15,863 bases of DNA from Chloroflexota bacterium. Its GTDB lineage: Bacteria > Chloroflexota > Ktedonobacteria > Ktedonobacterales > Ktedonobacteraceae. Shown here piece after piece: positions 1 through 5,579 of the stretch (within the stretch, counting starts at the first letter, position 1; every line of letters begins with the position of its first letter). A program made the position numbers and the translations under genes. The stretch is taken from contig JAJZEJ010000791.1 of assembly GCA_021828635.1 (NCBI GenBank), forward strand, positions 1 to 15,863. The letters run 5' to 3'. The notes beneath the pieces were generated by a model, which searched no databases, was not told the DNA's origin, and saw only the letters and a list, made by a program, of their open reading frames with translations.

Positions 1-1042
1 GTGGACACCATTGACTCAGAAGTGTCACCTGGGCATCAAGAGCGTGACTCTGCTGCTGATCCTGCTGCATTATCTGTGCGTCACTGGTATAAGCTGCCTG
101 AATGCGCTGTGCCAGCGCGAAGGCTGGAGCCATTGCGGTGCGTTCAGCCTGGGGCAAAAGGAGCCAGGGCAACGCAAGATTGGAAATGTGCGGAACTGTA
201 GTACGCTCGGCCACCTGCCACGCCTGCTGAAAATGAGCTACAACACTCAGCAATTCATCGTTGGAAGCGGGAAATGGCAACGTGAACCAGGATACATCAA
301 GCGGCCTATAAGCTGCGGCAAGGGTGCAGCGCGTTTGCGTATTTGGCTGTGCCTGTTGCATTTGAGTCAGTTGCCCCTGCTGTGCCTGCAAGGCTGTCTG
401 CGTGCTGGCAAGCGAGTTTATGTTAGGGTCTTGCCAATTATCCTCGTTTGCTCGCTCCTGCTTCACCACTGCGAACCACTCCTGTACTGCCTGATAATCT
501 GTAAATGCTTGTACGAGATTGCTTTGCTGGCGCTCGTTAACGGCCACCCACGTTTGCGAGACAGCACGGCCTGTTGTTGAGCTAAGAAAGGTGAGAGTTA
601 AACTGCTCCCGTTGCTCGTTTGTGTGCCTGTCATATGTTCTGACAACGCCCCTGCGCCGATGGTAATGCTGATCTTTTGCCCTGCGTGTGTACCACGATA
701 GGCCGCTCCAAAGCTATCGGGTGAACTGGCAGGTGACGAGACGGTGACATAGGAAATACCACTGTACTGACCAGAGAGCTGGCCTGGGGGCTGCTCATTC
801 CATGTCAATGTGGCGATCTGCTGCGCATTCGTCCAAACATAGCCCCAAGGCTGCGACTGTGATGACCCGTTAAATGAGCTACCACAGGCGGCCAGCATCA
901 TGAGAAGAACTAGGAAAACGACAAGTTGCACTCCTCTGACTTTATTCAACCCATGTTGCAAACTTATAACCGGATGCCAGTTGGATAGGATACGCTGTTT
1001 TTGCTGCCCTTGCTGCTGTACCCGATTGACAGAATCCCTCAT
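1..1042 (-). CDS. Putative secreted lipoprotein, Gln-rich (3' end beyond the window)
   Basis: An open frame runs from an ATG at 1042 down to the left window edge without a stop (347 codons seen), so the C-terminus is missing. The start is supported by a strong ribosome binding site, AAGGAGGAGG at 1058-1049, seven bases upstream. The product has a basic N-terminal stretch of about 37 residues, a hydrophobic segment (residues 38-50) and a lipobox L-A-A-C with Cys53, followed by Gly-Ser-Ser. It is therefore probably cleaved by signal peptidase II and lipid-anchored outside the membrane. The cytoplasmic n-region is longer than usual for a lipoprotein. The mature part is Ser/Thr/Gln-rich; residues 210-235 are almost a poly-Gln helix, and a helical region rich in Gln and Ala follows near the edge. 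No catalytic motif or known family is recognised. It lies 284 bp downstream of the membrane-anchored regulator on the same strand, so co-transcription is possible. Confidence 0.75.
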   Translation of the reverse strand, partial: MRDSVNRVQQQGQQKQRILSNWHPVISLQHGLNKVRGVQLVVFLVLLMMLAACGSSFNGSSQSQPWGYVWTNAQQIATLTWNEQPPGQLSGQYSGISYVTVSSPASSPDSFGAAYRGTHAGQKISITIGAGALSEHMTGTQTSNGSSLTLTFLSSTTGRAVSQTWVAVNERQQSNLVQAFTDYQAVQEWFAVVKQERANEDNWQDPNINSLASTQTALQAQQGQLTQMQQAQPNTQTRCTLAAAYRPLDVSWFTLPFPASNDELLSVVAHFQQAWQVAERTTVPHISNLALPWLLLPQAERTAMAPAFALAQRIQAAYTSDAQIMQQDQQQSHALDAQVTLLSQWCP

Positions 1043-1326
1043 AAGCGACCTCCTCCTTTCTGCTTGGTTTCTCGATCTTATTTTGATCTACCAGTTGCCT
1101 TTGCCTCAGTCCGTTTATTGGCCTCCTCGTAGGTTCAGCAGCTAGTGTAACCGATGAGCAACGCATGCGAGAACGACATATGCTGAACATTTCCTAAACA
1201 TCTCGTAAACGTTCTCCATTTTTAGGTTAAACAGAGGGATAGGAGGGCAAACAACCGGGCATGGAAGGACAGAAACATGGGAAAAGAGTTATGGTGCAAG
1301 GGGTTTTCAGCCCAAAACAAGGTTCT

Positions 1327-3045
1327 TTACATGGATACAGGTTGCCAGGAAAAAGTTACCAGGGATTGGCTTTGGATGGCAATCCAGCGTGTACCAGCCT
1401 CAGCGTCATTGGTTGCTATGCCTGGTGTCGAAACAGCAGTGAGTTGACCACTCTGAGACTGACCACCAGCTCCAAAGAAAACATCCTGTGCCTGGGTTGC
1501 CAGAGCGATCAGCAAAGGCAGCGTTGAACGTTGGGCCAGTTGCGCATCATCCATGTGTACCAGGGGAAGGGCATCTTGTCGCACATTGGTGAGCCAGAAA
1601 CCGATCATATTCATGGCCGTGCGTAATTGTTCAGCTAGGCGTTGTTGAGCGGGACTCACCCCAACGGCCTCTCTAATGCCTTCCAGATGGATGTCGGTGT
1701 GCAAAATAAAGCCCGGTGGTGCTGTTTTCGATGAAAGGGTGAGTAGGCCAACACGGGCAAAAGGGTTTGACACGAGCAAAGGAGTGCCAGAAGGAACATC
1801 AGCAGTAATCATAGTGCTGCCATCTAAATAATCTAGAATGCGGATAAGGCTTTGGTGAATCATGCTCCAACGATGTGCTTGCCAGTCTGCTTGAAGAGCA
1901 GAGGCATTCAGTTCAACTTGCTGTGTATTGCGTGGCAACCAGTACATCAACCCTCCCTTCATACCTAGAGCAGTAAGAGCGGGATCCTCTGCCAGAAGAT
2001 GGCGCAGGTGATCGAGTAAGCTGTAGTGAAGTGGATCGCCGGGAGTGGGAAGAGTGCTGATACTTGCTTGGGCAATCCATGCCGACGAAGGTTGCTGCGG
2101 GGGAACAATTGTTCCCTCTTGCGTCACTAAAAAACGATTGTAGGCAACCAACAAATTGGCATGCTGCGGGGACAGAAAGAAGAGCGAGGCAGTGCCGAGG
2201 CGAACGTTGACGCTCTTCCTTGTAGCAGAGGATGTCCAGATCAACCAACCCAGCGGTACCCAAATCGTCTCGCTCTCGATGGAACCAGTGATCCAGGCAT
2301 AGTAGCCGGTACCGGGGGCCGGAGCGGGAATGTCCACGAGATGAATCATAACCTCATCATTCATACCCTGGACACCATTTTCGGAAGTGGACAGGTTACT
2401 GCTGAGAAGCGCAATGGTTCCTCCGATGCTATTGCTCACTGGTTTTGGATTCGTTGCAGTTGCGGAAGCAACCGAAGCAACCGAAGCAACCTGAGAGGCC
2501 AGCAAACCTACCATGCAACTAAGGAGTAAGGCAAAATGTAGCCATTGTGAAGGCAGCAGGTGTTGCCGAGAAGGTTGCCGAGATAATGGAAGAAGGGGGA
2601 GAGCAACAATCTCTTTTCTCTGGCTCACCTCTACATTGTTACTACGCTGAGGATCATTCTCCGCGTCTTTGGTTGAAGTTTCAATTGGTTGTTCAAGAAT
2701 TGAGACATGATTCAGACTTTCCTCTGGCTCTTGTGACACTTGTGCTACTGGCTCTTGTGACACTTGTGCTACGAGGCCAAAATCAGCCGTGGAGAACCCA
2801 AAGAGATCGCACAACTTACGCTGGTGATAGGGGCCAGGTGTAGCAATTCCCCGTTCCCAACGACTCACCGTTTGTGGTGTTGTGCTAATCAGGTCAGCAA
2901 CGTCTTGCTGTGTCCAGGAGTGGTTTAATCGCGCCTGCGTCAAGATCAAAGGAAACCGGCGCTGGTTCCGATTGCTTGTATGCCCGCGCACCGAGATGGA
3001 TGCGCGGGACTCTAACTCTGAGGTGTGAGCGTCGTGAGTGTGCAT
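1327..3045 (-). CDS. Membrane-anchored XRE-family helix-turn-helix protein with anti-sigma-K-like outer domain
   Basis: 572 aa. Residues 34-88 form an XRE/Cro-type helix-turn-helix (W-T-Q-Q-D-V-A-D-L-I, then T-P-Q-T-V-S-R-W-E-R-G). After it come a flexible linker with a perfect eight-residue duplication (V-A-Q-V-S-Q-E-P, residues 92-107), one transmembrane helix (about 167-190) and a roughly 370-residue extracytoplasmic part. Residues 234-330 read like the C-terminal domain of RskA-type anti-sigma factors: an early I-P-A-P-A-P, Y-Y-A-W-I, a V-P-L-G turn, then F-L-V-T-Q-E-G followed by P-P-Q-Q-P. That match is by pattern only. Residues 330-572 are unassigned. A likely role is transmembrane sensing that controls DNA binding, perhaps at the divergent control region upstream; this is inferred. 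The start at 3045 has AGGAG about six bases upstream. The lipoprotein gene follows downstream. Confidence 0.85.
   Translation of the reverse strand: MHTHDAHTSELESRASISVRGHTSNRNQRRFPLILTQARLNHSWTQQDVADLISTTPQTVSRWERGIATPGPYHQRKLCDLFGFSTADFGLVAQVSQEPVAQVSQEPEESLNHVSILEQPIETSTKDAENDPQRSNNVEVSQRKEIVALPLLPLSRQPSRQHLLPSQWLHFALLLSCMVGLLASQVASVASVASATATNPKPVSNSIGGTIALLSSNLSTSENGVQGMNDEVMIHLVDIPAPAPGTGYYAWITGSIESETIWVPLGWLIWTSSATRKSVNVRLGTASLFFLSPQHANLLVAYNRFLVTQEGTIVPPQQPSSAWIAQASISTLPTPGDPLHYSLLDHLRHLLAEDPALTALGMKGGLMYWLPRNTQQVELNASALQADWQAHRWSMIHQSLIRILDYLDGSTMITADVPSGTPLLVSNPFARVGLLTLSSKTAPPGFILHTDIHLEGIREAVGVSPAQQRLAEQLRTAMNMIGFWLTNVRQDALPLVHMDDAQLAQRSTLPLLIALATQAQDVFFGAGGQSQSGQLTAVSTPGIATNDAEAGTRWIAIQSQSLVTFSWQPVSM
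2465..2491. repeat. Three perfect 9-bp tandem units inside the XRE regulator
   Basis: GAAGCAACC is repeated three times without a mismatch. It encodes V-A-S repeats (Val-Ala-Ser-Val-Ala-Ser) at the outer end of the transmembrane helix, residues about 186-194. Unit number changes here would change helix length or its exit position without shifting the frame. Confidence 0.85.
2724..2771. repeat. Perfect 24-bp tandem duplication inside the XRE regulator
   Basis: Two back-to-back identical 24-bp units (2724-2747 and 2748-2771) encode the duplicated V-A-Q-V-S-Q-E-P in the linker just after the helix-turn-helix. The copies are identical at DNA level, so the duplication is recent or prone to slippage. 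It keeps the reading frame. Confidence 0.9.
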
Positions 3046-3049
3046 AACT

Positions 3050-3062
3050 CTCCTAAAAGGAG
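3050..3062 (-). promoter_or_regulatory. Small hairpin enclosing the ribosome binding site of the XRE regulator
   Basis: Read on the minus strand, CTCCT-TTT-AGGAG forms a perfect 5-bp stem with a 3-nt loop. The right arm AGGAG is the ribosome binding site of the gene starting at 3045. The hairpin could lower translation of the regulator by pairing the site; it is short, so the effect may be small. Confidence 0.35.
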
Positions 3063-3114
3063 TGGATGTGCCATCAGTTTAGGATAACACAGCCTGTGCT
3101 GCATAGGAAAGAAC

Positions 3115-3132
3115 TTGTTCCGGTTTGAACAA
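3115..3132. promoter_or_regulatory. Dyad TTGTTC-N6-GAACAA upstream of the XRE regulator
   Basis: A perfect 6-bp inverted repeat with a 6-bp spacer lies 70-87 bp upstream of the regulator start at 3045. Position and symmetry fit an operator for a dimeric regulator, possibly autoregulation by the XRE protein. No clear -35/-10 pair could be placed with confidence around it. Confidence 0.3.
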
Positions 3133-3270
3133 CTCATCAATGTATAGGCGAGATGGGAAGTTGCCGTGCATTCAGCCACCTTTACTTGACAAACCCTCCA
3201 AATGCTACCGGATGCTCCCTTTCCAGCTACCATACTTCTTTACAAAGTCTAGTCGATGAGGAGACCAGTA

Positions 3271-3338
3271 AGTGACCAACCTTGACCTGTTTTGAATGCT
3301 CATCCATAGACGAACAAAAAACGTCAAACTTGGTCACT
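3271..3338. promoter_or_regulatory. Long inverted repeat in the divergent control region
   Basis: Arms 3271-3286 (AGTGACCAACCTTGAC) and 3323-3338 (GTCAAACTTGGTCACT) are inverted copies matching at 14 of 16 positions, separated by 36 bp. Flanking bases continue the similarity more weakly. A TATACT hexamer at 3358-3363 just to the right could be a -10 box for the plus-strand unit, which would place the right arm at or near its -35 region. The arrangement fits two operator copies for a regulator of the plus-strand genes; the regulator is unknown, and the XRE protein encoded divergently is the nearest candidate. The rest of 3046-3510 holds no gene that I can support. Confidence 0.45.
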
Positions 3339-3510
3339 AAATGAGAAAAGGCAACGCTATACTCACATGGAAGATAGGAAATCTTTTGGAGAGAAATCAC
3401 TATGCAGGAAGATAGAACGCCATGAAATGTTTTTGTGGCACATAAAATAGATTGATTTCTTTTTGTTTACAGCCTGTCTTTTATGTTTTTAGTGAAAGGA
3501 GAAAACTTCG

Positions 3511-3606
3511 ATGTCTCACTACGACAACATGGTACAGCATCTTGTCTGGTCGCTACAACACTTGCTTCCGGTGGTGGTGGCAGCCGTACTGCATCTCTTC
3601 CACTAA
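3511..3606 (+). CDS. 31-aa mini-protein with N-terminus M-S-H-Y-D and a membrane helix
   Basis: A complete small gene: AAAGGAG at 3495-3501, then ATG at 3511 and stop TAA at 3604-3606. The product starts M-S-H-Y-D and has an amphipathic first half. A hydrophobic stretch (L-L-P-V-V-V-A-A-V-L, residues 18-27) follows, and the end is L-H-L-F-H. Five histidines in 31 residues are notable. A second gene at 5402-5509 encodes a 35-aa product with the same first five residues, the same Q-x-L-V spacing at residues 9-12, a hydrophobic second half and a C-terminal His. This conservation is the main evidence that both are real. The function is unknown: a small membrane-associated subunit, a signalling peptide or a peptide precursor are all possible. 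It is the first gene after the control region and is followed 23 nt later by a stem-loop, then by the hydrolase gene. Confidence 0.7.
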   Translation: MSHYDNMVQHLVWSLQHLLPVVVAAVLHLFH

Positions 3607-3629
3607 TGTGCCGTTGATAGCAGAGCCTT

Positions 3630-3665
3630 CCAGACGAAGGTATCTGTGAGAAAAACGTCGTCTGG
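3630..3665 (+). promoter_or_regulatory. Stem-loop between mini-protein 1 and the hydrolase gene
   Basis: CCAGACGA (3630-3637) and TCGTCTGG (3658-3665) form a perfect 8-bp stem with a 20-nt loop. It starts 24 nt after the mini-protein stop. No T-run follows, so it is not a standard intrinsic terminator. It may be a processing or stabilising hairpin, or an attenuator-like element that separates expression of the mini-protein from the hydrolase. Confidence 0.5.
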
Positions 3666-3765
3666 CAGAGGCAGCGACTAGAGCTTTTCCCTTCCATTAG
3701 AGCGCATTTTTGTTTCGATACCACCAAACTTGTTTATAGCAAAGCAACCATAGAAGGAGGTTCCT

Positions 3766-4671
3766 ATGCAAACAATTGAGCGTCGGGGTGAGGAAACCTG
3801 CCAGGGGCCAAAGGGCATCCCGCTTGCGTTCCATACATATGGTAATCGGACGAACGCCCCTGCGGTCATCCTTGTTCACGGCTGGATGCAAGCGGAACAG
3901 TGTTGGCGCAAACAACTCCTCACACTGTCCCAGCAGCACTACGTGGTGACGCTTGATCTCCCTGGTCATGGTTACAGTGGCGCTGTAACCCCAAATCAAG
4001 TCTCGCCTGATCTATGGGCGCACAGCGTGCGGGCCGTCTTAGAAGCACTGCGTCTGCATGATCGACCGGTGGTGCTGGTGGGATGGAGTTTTGGGGGGGC
4101 AGTAATCAATCTGTACATGCAACGCTACGGAATAGAGCAAGTCGCTGGAATTGTCACGTTCGGCACCACCATTGCGGCGATCACGATACAAGATCTGGGT
4201 GGCCCGCCTGTTGTAGAGGCGATGAAAATGAACGATGACCAGTATGATCCAGCAGTTCGCCTCGCTGCCTTTTATCAGTTTCAACAGTTGCTGACCTGGA
4301 ACCCTCCGTCACCCGACGAATACTACGAAACGTTGGGATATAACCGCATGGCACTTGATAATCTCTGGCATGTAAATATATCAGCAGTAATGCAGGCATT
4401 CGGTACAGGTGTTGCGCAAAAGGTCTATCAGGCAGGTATTCCTCTTTTGATCGTACAAGGAAAACACGACGCTATTACCCCCCTCGAAGTCGCGTTCGCG
4501 CTACAAAAGAAGGTTCCACATGCGGAATTGCTCGTACTGGAGTGCGGTCATTCAGCATTTTTAGAGGAACCAGAGATGGTGAATGCTGCCCTGTTACATT
4601 TTCTTGGTTCGCTCAAGGAACGCCCTTTTGGTAGACAATGTGGAGATATCTTGGTGAGAGGAGAAACCTGA
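3766..4671 (+). CDS. Alpha/beta-fold hydrolase
   Basis: 301 aa, the usual length for a single-domain alpha/beta hydrolase (esterase, lactonase or haloperoxidase-like group). Visible landmarks are the oxyanion H-G-W (38-40), D-L-P-G-H-G (64-69), the nucleophile elbow G-W-S-F-G-G with Ser108, the acid in G-K-H-D (Asp235), and the catalytic His262 in C-G-H-S-A-F followed by L-E-E-P. The catalytic triad is therefore intact. A cap region lies at about residues 140-215 and would set the substrate, which cannot be named from sequence. There is no signal peptide, so it is cytoplasmic. ATG 3766 is chosen because AAGGAGG lies seven bases upstream. Its stop TGA shares one base with the ATG of the next gene (TGATG), which suggests translational coupling to the unknown pair A1/B1. 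Confidence 0.93.
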   Translation: MQTIERRGEETCQGPKGIPLAFHTYGNRTNAPAVILVHGWMQAEQCWRKQLLTLSQQHYVVTLDLPGHGYSGAVTPNQVSPDLWAHSVRAVLEALRLHDRPVVLVGWSFGGAVINLYMQRYGIEQVAGIVTFGTTIAAITIQDLGGPPVVEAMKMNDDQYDPAVRLAAFYQFQQLLTWNPPSPDEYYETLGYNRMALDNLWHVNISAVMQAFGTGVAQKVYQAGIPLLIVQGKHDAITPLEVAFALQKKVPHAELLVLECGHSAFLEEPEMVNAALLHFLGSLKERPFGRQCGDILVRGET

Positions 4672-5021
4672 TGCTCACTGCCGATCCTGTGCTGTCATCT
4701 GAGAAACAACAACGGTTTAATAATCTCATTAGTCGAAACAAGCCGTTTTGCACTCACCAAATCTCCTATTTACCCTCCTACTGGCTGGCACGTGAAGTAC
4801 GCCGCAGAACGCTGATCGCGCTGGTCGCCACGCTGTCAGAGGAACCAGACGCATTTTGGCAAGACGTGGTGCGCTGGTATAATCTTCAGCCGCTCCAATG
4901 GTGGTTACGGCTGAAGGCGCATACACTTCCTGCACAGCAAATCGTCGAGCAGGAGGTTAGAGCGCAACGAGAACTCGCAGTCCGAGTGTGCCACCAGCGC
5001 GGCATTGAGGAGAAAAGCTAA
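4671..5021 (+). CDS. Unknown Trp-rich soluble protein A1 (paralogue of 11742-12083)
   Basis: 116 aa with no recognised family. The start at 4671 is preferred over an upstream in-frame ATG at 4638. It overlaps the hydrolase stop as TGATG, has GAGAGGAG upstream, and gives an N-terminus (M-L-x-x-D-P-V-L) that matches the paralogue at 11742. By-eye alignment shows about 64 identities over some 113 positions. The conserved core includes Y-L-P-S-Y-W-L-A, D-V-V-R-W, L-Q-P-x-x-W-W-L, L-P-A-x-Q-I-V and A-Q-R-E-L-A, and both end E-E-K-S. The sequence is mainly helical and has no signal peptide or transmembrane segment. In both copies it sits directly before the small membrane protein B, with overlapping or touching ORFs, so A and B probably act together. 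Confidence 0.8.
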   Translation: MLTADPVLSSEKQQRFNNLISRNKPFCTHQISYLPSYWLAREVRRRTLIALVATLSEEPDAFWQDVVRWYNLQPLQWWLRLKAHTLPAQQIVEQEVRAQRELAVRVCHQRGIEEKS

Positions 5022-5033
5022 TGGCGTTATAGT

Positions 5034-5381
5034 TTGCTGCAAGGTCGCCACGCATCTTTCAGTGGCCCGGTGGACGCAACCGCTCTGGTCTTTGTCGTCT
5101 TCCAAGTGATGAAACTGCGCTATCATCTGCCAGTGTGCTGGTGGCTGGTGGACAGAGCAGGTGGGGTGGGAATAGGACTGGTGGTGATTCTGAGCGTTGA
5201 CCCAATGCACCGCATCGGCTATCTTGCCATCCACGCCCAGGTGATCCTTTTGAGCATGCTCGCAATACTGCTTGTAGTGTTACTCCATCGTTTCCTTGCA
5301 GCCTATCGCGTGGTGCGTTTTTCTTCCACGTCTATTGGGCAAGAGGTGGCTGTTCCAGTTCAACTACACACCAAGTTCTAG
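5034..5381 (+). CDS. Damaged small membrane protein B1 (paralogue of 12084-12449)
   Basis: 115 aa if translation restarts at TTG 5034. The ancestral start is still visible: an ATG at 5021 (overlapping the TAA of A1 as TAATG) is followed by G-C-G as in the intact copy. One extra base near codon 3 then gives a stop at 5030-5032. TTG 5034 lies one base after this stop, so coupled re-initiation is conceivable, but it has no good ribosome binding site of its own. Relative to the intact copy, 30 bp coding ten residues (L-L-L-A-E-G-V-V-V-Y) are missing. This removes about half of transmembrane helix 1. Helix 2 and helix 3 remain, and G-P-V-D-A-T-A-L-V-F, the K-L-R-x-H-L-P-V loop and D-P-M-H are conserved. 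The C-terminal tail differs. It is probably decaying, or a two-helix variant. Confidence 0.6.
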   Translation: MLQGRHASFSGPVDATALVFVVFQVMKLRYHLPVCWWLVDRAGGVGIGLVVILSVDPMHRIGYLAIHAQVILLSMLAILLVVLLHRFLAAYRVVRFSSTSIGQEVAVPVQLHTKF

Positions 5382-5401
5382 GAAAAAGGAGGTGTATCAG
5401 C

Positions 5402-5509
5402 TTGTCACATTATGATGATGCTTTACAAAAGCTTGTGTCGCAGAGTTTCACAGTGCTTACTCATGTTGTATCATTTGTTGCTCTGTACATCCACATGTGG
5501 ATACACTAG
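5402..5509 (+). CDS. 35-aa mini-protein with TTG start, S-H-Y-D N-terminus and a membrane helix
   Basis: A complete small gene starting at TTG 5402, nine bases after a strong AAAGGAGGTG (5385-5394), with stop TAG at 5507-5509. Read with fMet at TTG, the product starts M-S-H-Y-D, exactly like the 31-aa product at 3511. The match fixes the unusual start codon. The rest has Q-K-L-V at residues 9-12 (Q-H-L-V in the other) and a hydrophobic helix (about residues 16-34). It ends I-H-M-W-I-H with a terminal His like the other. It is long enough to span the membrane once. It follows B1 by 20 bp, and a large palindrome starts 16 bp after its stop. The function is unknown. It is too short for routine gene callers and could easily be missed. 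Confidence 0.7.
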   Translation: MSHYDDALQKLVSQSFTVLTHVVSFVALYIHMWIH

Positions 5510-5524
5510 CTAGCTGAAGAGAAA

Positions 5525-5558
5525 AGAGATGGTAGGATTGTACAACCTTACCATCTCT
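5525..5558. promoter_or_regulatory. 34-bp near-perfect palindrome before the SIS isomerase-like gene
   Basis: The segment from AGAGATGGTA to TACCATCTCT, centred on TTGTACAA, is symmetric at 30 of 34 positions. As DNA it fits an operator. As RNA it folds into a stem of about 15 pairs (one G-U, one A-C mismatch) with a GUAC loop. It starts 16 bp after the stop of mini-protein 2 and ends 22 bp before the ATG at 5580. No T-run follows, so it is not a standard terminator. Confidence 0.6.
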
Positions 5559-5579
5559 ACAACTGAGAGAGAGAAAGAC

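Larger units (their letters stand above)
4671..5381 (+). repeat. Diverged direct duplication of the A-B gene pair (partner 11742-12449)
   Basis: About 710 bp, same gene order and same strand as 11742-12449, with the intervening 6.4 kb holding different genes. At protein level A1/A2 share a little over half of their residues. B1/B2 share most of the conserved core but differ by a 30-bp gap and a one-base frame change. The left copy is more AT-rich than the right one. Divergence is too great for a recent tandem duplication. Confidence 0.75.

Noticed and set aside
11..580. 189-codon plus-strand frame at the left edge
   Set aside because: Cys/Leu-rich complement of the Gln/Ala-rich lipoprotein. 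The minus frame has a strong ribosome binding site and a lipobox and is open to the edge.
1261..1527. 88-codon plus-strand frame with AGGAGGG upstream
   Set aside because: Spacing from the purine run to the ATG is too long (about 13 bases), most of it is antisense to the regulator C-terminus, and no motif is visible.
3402..3425. Seven-codon ORF with GGAGAG upstream, possible leader peptide
   Set aside because: Too short to judge, with no run of one amino acid or adjacent terminator/antiterminator pair that would indicate attenuation.
3630..3665. Stem-loop as an intrinsic terminator
   Set aside because: The stem is good, but no T-run follows within ten bases, so it is listed only as a regulatory or processing hairpin.
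4638..4670. Upstream ATG that would lengthen protein A1 by 11 residues
   Set aside because: The paralogue starts at the position equivalent to 4671, which also shows the TGATG coupling and a better ribosome binding site.
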